NCBI GenBank assembly: GCA_947561395.2
Contig: OX387182.1
Location: 44,757,949-44,821,948, forward strand
DNA from: Buxus sempervirens
Lineage: Eukaryota; Streptophyta; Magnoliopsida; Buxales; Buxaceae
Direction of reading: 5' to 3'
Length of the DNA stretch: 64,000 bases
The notes under the pieces are model-generated. The model was not told the DNA's origin and ran no database searches. It worked only from the letters and a program-made list of their open reading frames with translations. A program made the position numbers and the translations under genes. Of this stretch, positions 23,766 through 33,113 are shown piece by piece. Within the stretch, counting starts at the first letter, position 1; every line of letters begins with the position of its first letter.

Positions 23766-24655
23766 AAGGCTTCTGAAAGCCTTTGAATTTCAGACTTTTT
23801 CAAAACTCTTGGGCCTCTGAAAGCCTTTGAATTTCAGATTTTTCTCAAAAATCCCTGGGCCTCTGAAAGCCTTTGAATTTCAGACTTTTTCTCAAAAAAT
23901 CCCTGGGCCTCTGAAAGCCTTTGAATTTCAGAACTTTTGGGCCTCTGAAAGCCTTTGAATTTCAGACCTTTTCCTTTTGGGCCTCTGAAAGCCTTTGAAT
24001 TTCAGACCTTTTCCTTTTGGGCCTCTGAAAGCCTTTGAATTTCAGAACTTTTGGGCCTCTGAAAGCCTTTGAATTTCAGACCTTTTCCTTTTGGGCCTCT
24101 GAAAGCCTTTGAATTTCAGAATTTTTGGGCCTCTGAAAGCCTTTGAATTTCAGAACTTTTGGGCCTCTGAAAGCCTTTGAATTTCAGACCTTTTCCTTTT
24201 GGGCCTCTGAAAGCCTTTGAATTTCAGACCTTTTCCTTTTGGGCCTCTGAAAGCCTTTGAATTTCAGAACTTTTGGGCCTCTGAAAGCCTTTGAATTTCA
24301 GACCTTTTCCTTTTGGGCCTCTGAAAGCCTTTGAATTTCAGAATTTTTGGGCCTTTGAAAGCCTTTGAATTTCAGAATTTTTGGGCCTCTGAAAGCCTTT
24401 GAATTTCAGTCCTTTTTCTTTTGGGCCTCTGAAAGCCTTTGAATTTCAGAACTTTTGGGCCTCTGAAAGCCTTTGAATTTCAGACCTTTTTCTTGTGGGC
24501 CTCTGAAAGCCTTTGAATTTCAGACTTTAAAAAAAAAAAAAAAAAAAAAAAACCTGGGGCTCTGAAAGCCTTTGAATTTCAGACCTTTTTCAAAAAAAAA
24601 AAAAAAAAAAAAAAAAAACCCCCCGGACTTCTGAAAGCCTTTGAATTTCAGACCT
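23766..24655 (+). repeat. 22-unit tandem repeat in the element B leader
   Basis: Twenty-two copies of a unit whose core is CTGAAAGCC…GAATTTCAG. They are joined by variable spacers (AACTTTTGGGCCT or ACCTTTTCCTTTTGGGCCT, with longer A-tracts near the ends), giving periods of about 34, 41 and 48 bp. The core itself has CTGAAA/TTTCAG inverted arms. Tat elements are known to amplify such repeats in untranslated regions and to seed satellites. Confidence 0.95.
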
Positions 24656-24924
24656 TTCTCTCTTTTGTGGGACCTGTTGGAAGCCCTAGAATATTCCAAC
24701 AATTCAATTCAAAATAAAAAAAAATAAATAAATAAATAAATAAAAAAAAAAAAAAGGAAGCAAATAAAAAAAAATATCCAAACTCGTGTTCACCCAGCTT
24801 GCACATAGGCATTCGTAGGCATGTGAAGGAGATTAAATTGGCACTGATATTTTATCTTTATTTCTCGCCAGGTACTAATACACTCGCAATCATAGCTCCT
24901 GTAACCAGATCAAGAGCTCGAGCC

Positions 24925-27900
24925 ATGAATCCCATTGAAGATGAAGTTGATGCTCCTCATCCTGATGTCGTTCTACTCCAAGAACAAGTGGCAGGACTAG
25001 CCCGAATGCTAGAGAACATACTGTCAGTACAGGCCCAACAAGTGCAGGCCCAACAAATGCAGGCCCAGAACCAGGCATCCACATCCAACCCTGCACCTCC
25101 ACCCCAAGTCAATGTTCCACCTCCAGTGCAACCAACTCCTGAACCTGTCTATGAACCCACCCCTGAACCTATACTGACCAGGGATGAGACAGCTGAATCA
25201 AACAAGGCTAAGGAAAAGGAAAGGATAAGGGAAGAGGTTGAAAGAAAGTTCATGCATAAGCTAGAATTGATCCAAGATGAACTTAGGGCAGTCAAAGGGG
25301 TAAACAACTTTGGAGGCACCAATTTTGAAGACCTGTGCCTATACCCCAATGTTAACCTGCCGGCTAAGTTTAAGTGTCCAGACTTGGACAAGTATGATGG
25401 CACTGGTTGCCCCATGAGCCACCTAAAGTTGTATTGCGGTGCCCTATGCCAGTTCGGGCAGGATGAGGGCATCTTGATCCAACTTTTCCAAAGGAGCCTG
25501 ACAGGAACCGCATTAAGATGGTTCGCCACTCTGGACCATGGGAAGATCAAAAGATGGAAGGACCTAGCCGATGCCTTCCTAGCTCAATACCGGTTCAATT
25601 CAGAGATCATGCCAGATAGGTACGACGTCATGAGAATGAGCAAAGGAAGGGAAGAAACTGTAAGGCAATATGCCAAGAGGTGGAGGGAGACAGCCTCCCA
25701 GGTCAGACCACCCATGCTAGAACAGGAAATGATTTCTACCTTCATAAGCACTTTGGGTCAACCATTCTACAGCCACTTGGTGGGTCAGACCACCACTAAT
25801 TTTGCAGCTTTGGTTCAGGTGGCTGACCGAATTGAGGATGGAATAAGGTCAGGTAAGATAATTGACCACTCTGCCATGATTAGCCAGCAGGACCCCAACC
25901 TAAAGAAAGGAAGCGGGACAAAAAAGAATGGGAACAAGAAGGAGGGTGAGGTAAACATGGTACAACCACCATCCGGCCCTAACAAGCCCATACAAATCAA
26001 CGTACCTGCTCATTTTCCTACTCCATCTCCACCTACCCAGGCCCCTATGAGGGTTAATGTTCCAGCAGCATCTTCAGACCAAAAAAGGGTTTTTACCAAA
26101 GAGGAAAAGGATGCCTATTTTGCAGCAAGGAGAAATAGGGTTTTCACCCCTATTCCAATGACTCCCTCTCAATTGCTGCCCACTTTATTGCAAGGAGGGT
26201 ATATCACCTTAAGAGAACCTAATCCGAATGCATCTAAGGGGAGAAATTTTGACCCCTCCACCACTTGTGATTACCATATGGGTGCACCTGGGCACCCTAC
26301 AGACAAGTGCTGGCCTTTGAAACATGCCATTCAGGATTTACTAGACCAGAATACCCTGTCTTTCAATACAGGAGCTTCCAATCCCCCAAGAACAGATATT
26401 GGACAAAACCCACTGCCCCAACATCACGGGGCAGGCCCATCTAATGTCATAGGAGTCGTCTCTTCTGACAAAATAACCTTTGACCCATCTCAATTAATTG
26501 CTCCCATAGGGACAACAGTCAAAGTATATTTTGACAGGAGAAGTGAAGGCAAAGAAATAAACATGATTTCAAAGGGGAATGATGGTGCTGCAAAGAACAT
26601 TAGCTCATCTTTGGACCGGGTCTCATCCCTCATGGCCCAGATGAACATTGCCAACCCACCTTTGGTCGTTAATTATAATCCATCCACTTTTACTCCGCCC
26701 ATTCAGTCTAAGCCACCATTGGTCATAAATTGTGACCCCCTTAGTGCATCAGTCACTTCTGCAAACCCACAACCAAAACAACTTCCTCCATTGGTTGTTA
26801 ATGTTCCCATTACTCAGACTTCCATTGCCAATTCCAAACTTCCCCCATTGGTGGTAAACGTCCCTAAGCCTTCCTACATTGAATCGGCTGTACCATGGAA
26901 CTACAGTGAAGCATTCACCACTACATGCCCTGCAGTTGAAAGCAAGGAAGAAGTAAACCTTATGATGAGGTCAGGAAAGTGTGTAGGGGTGGAAGAAAAA
27001 CAGAAAGAAACAGAGAAGGATAAAGAAGAAGGAAAAAATAAAGGAAAGGCCAAGGTAGGGGAAGATACCCCCCAGGTAGTTGACAGTGAGGCTGCTGACC
27101 TCATTAAGGTAATAAAAAAGAGTGAGTTCAATGTCATCGAACAGTTGAACAAAGTCCCTGCCCAGATCTCAATACTGGGCCTATTATTAAACTCAGAAAA
27201 ACATAGGGACTCCTTGTTAAGAATACTCCAGGGGGCCCATGTACCTAAAAACATTGAACCAGACCAACTAGGCCGGATGGTTGGGCAAATATTATCTCAT
27301 AATGTTATAACCTTTTCTGAAACGGAAATTAGTCCAGCAGGATACCATCATGTGGATCCATTGCACATTGTTGTGCTCAGTAAGGGCTGCATGATAGCCC
27401 GGGTCTTGATTGATAATGGGTCAGCCCTCAATGTCTGCCCATTAGTAACCTTTGTTAAGCTCAATCTGGAGCGAAACAAAATAAAACAAAATGGAAGAAT
27501 TATAAGAGCATTTGACAGCTCTAAGACACACTCCCTAGGGGAGGTTGAACTGCCGGTCACAATTGGACCGTATATTTTCAACATCACATTTGAAGTGATG
27601 GATATACCTGCGGCTTTCAACCTACTCCTAGGAAGGCCGTGGATTCATACAGCTAGGGCCATACCATCTACCCTCCACCAAAGAGTCAAGTATATTAGAG
27701 GGCAAAAGGTGATTACCGTCCTGGCCGAAAATTTGGTTCCCCCCATGTGGTCCCCTGATGTACCCTGTATTAACACGGAAATGACAGTAGATAAGATGGC
27801 ATTTCACTCTTTTCAGTTTGAAGCTGTGAATTATATACCTGGGGGGTATCAACAAAAAGAAGGAAAATTGACCTGTGCTGAAAAAATGGTCAAAAATGTA

Positions 27901-28551
27901 TTAGAAAAGTACCATTTTCACCCTGGAAAAGGTCTGGGGATTAACCTACAAGGAAGGATAGAACCAGTTCAGGTTAAGAAGATGGTTCATAGAGCAGGAT
28001 TGGGGTCCAAGCCAAGGAAATGGAGAAGACAGGGGCAGACAGAAGCTATGAAATTCCCGCTCATCAGGGAAACTTTTCCTAAGCTGTCTCACATGATTCA
28101 GCTGTCTCCTCCTGAGGATCAGGCCAAACCCCCATACTACAATGTCAACCCATTCCAGAAACCTAAACCCTCCACAATACAGCCATGTGTTCCACCTCCA
28201 CAAGCATCTGGTGGGCCTGGGCCACAAGCCAAACAGGAGCAGGACTCTTATGAGGAAGTAGGGGCATTCTTTGCCATGACAGAAGGCAACCAAGAAAAAG
28301 TAGCAGAGAAGCTACCTTTTATTGACTGGGCTGCAGTAGAAGTTCCATCTGGAACTAGCCCTACCGAAGAAACAGGCGATGCAACGCACCCAGTACTGGT
28401 GATCTCTGATGCAGACCCTGAGCTTGAGGAGCAGGCTTGTATCCCTGCCCCAGATTCTTTTATTCTGAATAATTGGGAGGAAACTCCCCTTACTTTTGAA
28501 GCCGCGTTTGTTTGGCAAACAGACATGGCTTCCAAAAAAAAACTCCATTAG
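24925..28551 (+). CDS. Element B gag-protease polyprotein
   Basis: From ATG 24925 to TAG 28549-28551, 1,208 residues. The frame is open further upstream from a non-ATG codon, but 24925 is the first ATG after the likely 3' splice site. The retrotransposon gag (capsid) domain spans about residues 138-300 (FAALVQVADRIEDGI at its end). A knuckle-like CX2HX5HX4C motif (CDYHMGAPGHPTDKC) is at about 449-463. The aspartic protease has active site IDNGSALNV with D830-N831-G832, the DNG form seen in Ogre-like elements, and ends in LLGRPWIH. A G-patch-like segment (HFHPGKGLGINLQG) lies near residue 995. Gag builds the virus-like particle and protease cleaves the polyprotein. The frame ends at an A9 run that may allow shifting into pol. 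No stop or frameshift interrupts it. Confidence 0.93.
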   Translation: MNPIEDEVDAPHPDVVLLQEQVAGLARMLENILSVQAQQVQAQQMQAQNQASTSNPAPPPQVNVPPPVQPTPEPVYEPTPEPILTRDETAESNKAKEKERIREEVERKFMHKLELIQDELRAVKGVNNFGGTNFEDLCLYPNVNLPAKFKCPDLDKYDGTGCPMSHLKLYCGALCQFGQDEGILIQLFQRSLTGTALRWFATLDHGKIKRWKDLADAFLAQYRFNSEIMPDRYDVMRMSKGREETVRQYAKRWRETASQVRPPMLEQEMISTFISTLGQPFYSHLVGQTTTNFAALVQVADRIEDGIRSGKIIDHSAMISQQDPNLKKGSGTKKNGNKKEGEVNMVQPPSGPNKPIQINVPAHFPTPSPPTQAPMRVNVPAASSDQKRVFTKEEKDAYFAARRNRVFTPIPMTPSQLLPTLLQGGYITLREPNPNASKGRNFDPSTTCDYHMGAPGHPTDKCWPLKHAIQDLLDQNTLSFNTGASNPPRTDIGQNPLPQHHGAGPSNVIGVVSSDKITFDPSQLIAPIGTTVKVYFDRRSEGKEINMISKGNDGAAKNISSSLDRVSSLMAQMNIANPPLVVNYNPSTFTPPIQSKPPLVINCDPLSASVTSANPQPKQLPPLVVNVPITQTSIANSKLPPLVVNVPKPSYIESAVPWNYSEAFTTTCPAVESKEEVNLMMRSGKCVGVEEKQKETEKDKEEGKNKGKAKVGEDTPQVVDSEAADLIKVIKKSEFNVIEQLNKVPAQISILGLLLNSEKHRDSLLRILQGAHVPKNIEPDQLGRMVGQILSHNVITFSETEISPAGYHHVDPLHIVVLSKGCMIARVLIDNGSALNVCPLVTFVKLNLERNKIKQNGRIIRAFDSSKTHSLGEVELPVTIGPYIFNITFEVMDIPAAFNLLLGRPWIHTARAIPSTLHQRVKYIRGQKVITVLAENLVPPMWSPDVPCINTEMTVDKMAFHSFQFEAVNYIPGGYQQKEGKLTCAEKMVKNVLEKYHFHPGKGLGINLQGRIEPVQVKKMVHRAGLGSKPRKWRRQGQTEAMKFPLIRETFPKLSHMIQLSPPEDQAKPPYYNVNPFQKPKPSTIQPCVPPPQASGGPGPQAKQEQDSYEEVGAFFAMTEGNQEKVAEKLPFIDWAAVEVPSGTSPTEETGDATHPVLVISDADPELEEQACIPAPDSFILNNWEETPLTFEAAFVWQTDMASKKKLH
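28534..28542 (+). other. Possible -1 ribosomal frameshift site (A9) between gag-pro and pol
   Basis: In the gag-pro frame the run reads AAA AAA AAA, followed three codons later by TAG. The pol frame is -1 and is entered exactly by slipping one base on this run, which contains the heptamer A AAA AAA. Alternatives are transcriptional slippage or a one-base length error in the A run. Confidence 0.5.
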
Positions 28552-31500
28552 TGGAATGCCCTTTTCCTGAAGGTTTTAAGGAGCCTTCGTCTTCAGGGAA
28601 AGATTTTGTAGAAGGCTCTCAAAAAACACAAAAAGAGTTTTCAGTTTTTTCTAGAAAAGATAAATTTTTCAAAAAGGTCCAAACCATTTATGAACCATAT
28701 AAGCAAACGGAATTGGATCAGGATGAGTATGACTTCGACCTTGAGCTCGACTTTGACCTAATGGGGGTTGAAGAAGAGACCAAGGACGAAGAAGACGACG
28801 TTCCAAAAGAAATCACATATCAATTAGAGCGTCATGAAAAGGGGGTCCAACCCAATATTGAAGAGACCATATCAATCAACCTAGGGACCGAAGAGGACCC
28901 AAAAATAGTAAAGATTGGGGTATTTCTATCTGAGGTACAGCGGGATGAAATGATACGATTTTTGGCTGATTATGAAGATGTGTTTGCATGGTCGTATCGG
29001 GATATGCCGGGGTTAGACACAGATATGGTGGTGCACAGGCTACCCATTCTACCAGACTCTAAGCCAGTTAAGCAGAAACTGAGAAGGTTAAAACCTGAGT
29101 GGACATTGAAGGTTAAAGATGAAGTGGTTAAACAATTCCAAGCCGGATTCTTAGCAGTTTCCACATACCCCGAATGGCTTGCAAATATAGTGCCAGTGCC
29201 AAAGAAGGATGGGAAAGTCAGAATGTGCGTAGATTATAGAGATTTGAATAAGGCAAGTCCAAAGGATGATTTTCCACTTCCACATATAGACATCCTGGTG
29301 GATAACACCGCTGTACATAGTCTATTCTCGTTCATGGATGGGTTTTCTGGGTATAATCAGATTAAGATGGCTAAGGAAGACCAAGAGAAGACAGCCTTTA
29401 TCACCCCTTGGGGTACCTTCCACTACACTGTCATGCCATTTGGACTTAAGAATGCTGGGGCAACCTACCAGAGGGCCATGACAGCCTTATTCCATGATAT
29501 GATCCATAAGGAGATGGAGGTTTATGTGGATGATATGATAGCCAAATCATGCGAAGAAGAGGACCACTTGATCAACTTGCAGAAGGTATTTGATCGGCTT
29601 AGGAAATACAGTCTAAGGCTGAACCCTGCTAAGTGTGTCTTTGGGGCTACATCAGGAAAATTATTGGGTTTTATAGTAAGCAGAAGAGGAATTGAGATTG
29701 ACCCAGCTAAAGCTAAAGCCATCATTGAAATGCCATCACCTAGAACCGAGAGGGAGGTTCGGGGCTTTCTTGGAAGGATTCAGTACATAAGCCGGTTCAT
29801 AGCACAGCTCACCGCTATCTGTGAACCAATTTTCAAACTTTTAAGAAAAAATAACCCGACAGTCTGGAATGATGAGTGCCAAGAAGCCTTTGACACAATA
29901 AAGGAATACTTATTAAACCCACCTGTGCTAGTACCACCAACTCCAGGAAGGCCACTAATCCTATACTTGTCTGTTTTGGAGACATCAATGGGGTGTGTCT
30001 TAGGACAGCATGACGATACAGGCAGAAAGGAGAGGGCGATTTACTACCTGAGTAAGAAATTTACAGAATATGAAGCAAAGTATTCACCTTTGGAAAAGAC
30101 TTGTTGTGCTTTAGTATGGGCAACTCAGAGACTAAGACACTATTTCCTTAGTCATTCCACCTTATTGATATCCCGCATGGACCCTTTGAAGTATCTATTT
30201 GAGAAACCAGCTTTAACTGGCAGAACAGCAAAGTGGCAGTTGTTACTCTCTGAATTTGACCTCACCTATATCACACAGAAGGCCATTAAGGGTCAAGCTA
30301 TTGCAGATCACTTAGCCGCACACCCTTTACCAGAATACCAACCCTTAAAGACCAACTTCCCTGATGAGGCAATCCTGTTTGCTGAAGAGGAAGAAGGTGA
30401 GAGCTCATGGCAGATGTTTTTTGATGGGGCCGCCAATATGAATGGAAATGGAATAGGGGCTGTTCTGATCAAGCCAGATGGGGCACATATCCCAATCGCA
30501 ATGAAGTTAAGGTTCCAATGCACGAACAATATAGCAGAGTATGAAGCATGTATAATTGGGTTACAAGCAGCCTTAGATCATGAAGTAGAGGAACTTGACG
30601 TATATGGAGATTCGAGTCTTATCATCTTCCAAACAACTGGTGAATGGAAAACCAAGGATCACAAATTGATCCCCTATCACCAGTATTTGGAAGAAATAAG
30701 CAATAAATTTACTCGAATTTCCTTCAATTATATGCCAAGGGCCAAAAACCAGTTTGCAGATGCTCTAGCAACATTGGCTTCAATGGTCAATATGCCAGAA
30801 GGGGTTGATATTAGACCATTGGAAATTGAAGTCAGAGACGAACCAGCTTACTGCCTTGTTTTAGAAGAAACCCCAGAAGAAGAAGTACCATGGTTTCAAA
30901 ACATTAAGAACTTCCTAAATGATCGGAGCTTACCAGAAAATGTCACCTCTACAGAGAAAAGAACAATACAGAGGCTGGCAGGACAGTTCTTACTAAGTGG
31001 TGGGCAGTTGTACAAAAGATCACACAATGATATACTACTTAGATGTGTTGCAAAAACTGAGTCAGAAAGGATAGTTGAAACCGTACATGGAGGAGTGTGT
31101 GGACCCCATATGAATGGGCATATGCTTGCCAAGAAGATTCTGCGATTGGGATATTACTGGTCGACTATGGAGCATGATTGCTATATGCACGTTAAAAGGT
31201 GTCATTTATGCCAAGTATACGCGGATAACAAGCATGCACCCCCAAGTGAATTACACAGTATGACATCTCCGTGGCCTTTTTCTATGTGGGGTATAGATGT
31301 CATTGGAATGATCTCTCCAAAGGCATCAAATGGACATAGATTTATACTCGTAGCAATTGATTACTTTACCAAGTGGGTAGAAGCGGCTTCTTATGCAAAC
31401 ATTACAAGTAGCCATGTTCTTAAGTTTTTGAAGCATAACATCATTTGCCGCTATGGTTTGCCAAGTGCCATAGTAACAGACAATGCTTCAAACCTTAAGA

Positions 31501-32138
31501 ACAAAGACATGAGGAAGATGTGTGAACAATTTCAGATTACCCACCACAAGTCAGCGCCTTACAGACCAAAGATGAATGGGGCAGTAGAAGCAGCCAATAA
31601 GAATATAAAGAAGATTATTCAAAAGATGGTAGTGAGTTTTAAAGATTGGCATGAAATGCTGCCACTTGCTCTACATGCTTACAGAACCTCAATTCGGACT
31701 TCTACAGGAGCGACCCCATACTCCTTAGTCTATGGAATGGAAGCAGTTTTACCAGTGGAAGTGGAAATACCTTCACTAAGAGTGCTAATGGAAGCAGAAT
31801 TAGAAGAAGCTGAATGGATACAGTCTAGACATGATCAACTCAATTTAATTGAAGAAAAGCGTTTGAAGGCACTTAGTCATGGCCAAATATATCGGAAGAG
31901 GATGGCTAGGGCTTACAATAAAAAGGTGAAGCCCAGAACTTTCCAAGAAGGAAATTTGGTATTAAAGAAGATTTTACCCTTTTTGGAAGATCCTCGTGGA
32001 AAGTTTAAACCAAATTGGGAAGGACCTTATGTGGTCAAGAAAGTTCTATCAGGGGGTGCTCTCATCTTAACAGAAATGGATGGGAAGGATTTTCCTGAGC
32101 CAATTAACTCTGATGCAGTAAAGAGATATTTTCCATGA
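28542..32138 (+). CDS. Element B pol: reverse transcriptase, two RNase H domains, integrase
   Basis: Open in the -1 frame relative to gag-pro, about 1,198 residues. Domains in order: an acidic linker, then RT (VDYRDLNKASPKDDFPLP, FMDGFSGYNQI, and catalytic YVDD at 29523-29534). The first RNase H is about 29940-30310. A second archaeal-type RNase H is about 30400-30790 (FFDGAANMNGNGIGAVL, AEYEA, YGDSSL, NQFADALA), a hallmark of the Tat lineage. Integrase has a zinc finger (H, H and CHLC, about 31085-31210) and a D,D,E core (GIDVIG near 31290, VTDNAS near 31478, GAVEAANK near 31577). It ends at 32138. All catalytic residues expected are present. No ATG start is needed if it is made as a fusion. 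It copies element RNA into DNA and integrates it. Confidence 0.95.
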   Translation, partial: TPLVECPFPEGFKEPSSSGKDFVEGSQKTQKEFSVFSRKDKFFKKVQTIYEPYKQTELDQDEYDFDLELDFDLMGVEEETKDEEDDVPKEITYQLERHEKGVQPNIEETISINLGTEEDPKIVKIGVFLSEVQRDEMIRFLADYEDVFAWSYRDMPGLDTDMVVHRLPILPDSKPVKQKLRRLKPEWTLKVKDEVVKQFQAGFLAVSTYPEWLANIVPVPKKDGKVRMCVDYRDLNKASPKDDFPLPHIDILVDNTAVHSLFSFMDGFSGYNQIKMAKEDQEKTAFITPWGTFHYTVMPFGLKNAGATYQRAMTALFHDMIHKEMEVYVDDMIAKSCEEEDHLINLQKVFDRLRKYSLRLNPAKCVFGATSGKLLGFIVSRRGIEIDPAKAKAIIEMPSPRTEREVRGFLGRIQYISRFIAQLTAICEPIFKLLRKNNPTVWNDECQEAFDTIKEYLLNPPVLVPPTPGRPLILYLSVLETSMGCVLGQHDDTGRKERAIYYLSKKFTEYEAKYSPLEKTCCALVWATQRLRHYFLSHSTLLISRMDPLKYLFEKPALTGRTAKWQLLLSEFDLTYITQKAIKGQAIADHLAAHPLPEYQPLKTNFPDEAILFAEEEEGESSWQMFFDGAANMNGNGIGAVLIKPDGAHIPIAMKLRFQCTNNIAEYEACIIGLQAALDHEVEELDVYGDSSLIIFQTTGEWKTKDHKLIPYHQYLEEISNKFTRISFNYMPRAKNQFADALATLASMVNMPEGVDIRPLEIEVRDEPAYCLVLEETPEEEVPWFQNIKNFLNDRSLPENVTSTEKRTIQRLAGQFLLSGGQLYKRSHNDILLRCVAKTESERIVETVHGGVCGPHMNGHMLAKKILRLGYYWSTMEHDCYMHVKRCHLCQVYADNKHAPPSELHSMTSPWPFSMWGIDVIGMISPKASNGHRFILVAIDYFTKWVEAASYANITSSHVLKFLKHNIICRYGLPSAIVTDNASNLKNKDMRKMCEQFQITHHKSAPYRPKMNGAVEAANKNIKKIIQKMVVSFKDWHEMLPLALHAYRTSIRTSTGATPYSLVYGMEAVLPVEVEIPSLRVLMEAELEEAEWIQSRHDQLNLIEEKRLKALSHGQIYRKRMARAYNKKVKPRTFQEGNLVLKKILPFLEDPRGKFKPNWEGPYVVKKVLSGGALILTEMDGKDFPEPINSDAVKRYFP

Positions 32139-33113
32139 ATGAATATTACTATGAAAGGATCTGAGGCCATTGTTCTTTATATCCCAAAATTTGAATCCCT
32201 AGTCAAACCAATTTGAGCCTGTTCGTATTTTTTTGTTAAACCCAAACTGGACTTACAGCCTTATACTGGGGCAAAGCCAATAAGGGCAAGGCCAAGAGGG
32301 GCAAAAAGAAAAAAAAAGAGAAGAAAAAATTTGAAAAAAAAAAAAAAAGAAAAAATAGGGGCAAATAAATGCCAAATACAAAAGAAGAGGAATGGGATTG
32401 AATTCACCATGACTGTAAGTCCAGTTGACCCATTTTCACACTTAGAAAATTTTGAGCCTTTAATACCTTTTCTTTCATAAACCGAACCTAGCCTTTGTTT
32501 CGTCCTATTATTAAGACCTCGGTGATTTTAGTATATTCATTCAACTTTCAGAGTAAGATTGGTGATGATGGAATGCAGAGGCCAACCCTAGTGAAAACCG
32601 TAATTGGCACTAGGGGCAAGAATGGCAAAAAGAAAAAAAAAAAAGAAAAAAAAGAAAAAAAAAGAAAAAAAAGAATCAAGGGTTGAGTTGATCATGGGGT
32701 CTAAGTTTCAAATCAGCATGAGCACTGGAAACTGAGCAGATTAGCAAGACCAATCAGGAAGGAAAAATCATTAGGGGATGATTCTAAAGGTCACAGGGTA
32801 GACAAATTTGGTCTCTCCCTATTGCTTGGACTACCCTTTTCATTATTCAACCTGATTTTAATTCCTTTAATTATATGTGATTAAGTGTTTTGGATCAGCT
32901 TTCAAAAAAAAAAAAAAAAACTATACTTTGGCCAATGATGAGAAATCAAATACTTTTTCATAAAACTTCTGTTTTTATAAGCATCTGAGAATTCTGAGGC
33001 CAATAATATAAAACCTATTTTTGAATTAAATCTAATATCTTTTCACTAATGGAGTTTGCTTTTGTAAAAAAGTATGGAAAAAAAATGAAAGAAAAAAAAA
33101 ATGATGAAAGAAT
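32139..33113 (+). other. Spacer between pol and the antisense genes
   Basis: No gene. It has repeated A-rich segments after GGGGCAA-type text (about 32290-32350 and 32610-32680) that look like diverged tandem copies. Convergent transcription of pol (+) and the antisense gene (-) would meet here. Confidence 0.5.

Larger units (their letters stand above)
22222..24924 (+). other. Element B untranslated leader
   Basis: About 2.7 kb with no credible gene. It contains many GCATG motifs (22300-22530), a palindrome array (23471-23592), A-rich tracts, the 22-unit tandem repeat (23766-24655) and a likely 3' splice site TTTCTCGCCAG ending at 24871. Together with the donor in the LTR, this would splice out nearly the whole leader. 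Confidence 0.6.

Noticed and set aside
24520..24702. Minus-strand ORF rich in F
   Set aside because: Produced by poly-A tracts and tandem repeats in the element B leader.
24799..24924. N-terminal extension of gag from a TTG codon
   Set aside because: There is no ATG in this part and a likely 3' splice site lies at 24871; 24925 is the first ATG.
25149..31132. Many minus-strand ORFs of 60-130 codons
   Set aside because: Shadows of gag-pro and pol; no domains and no promoter context.
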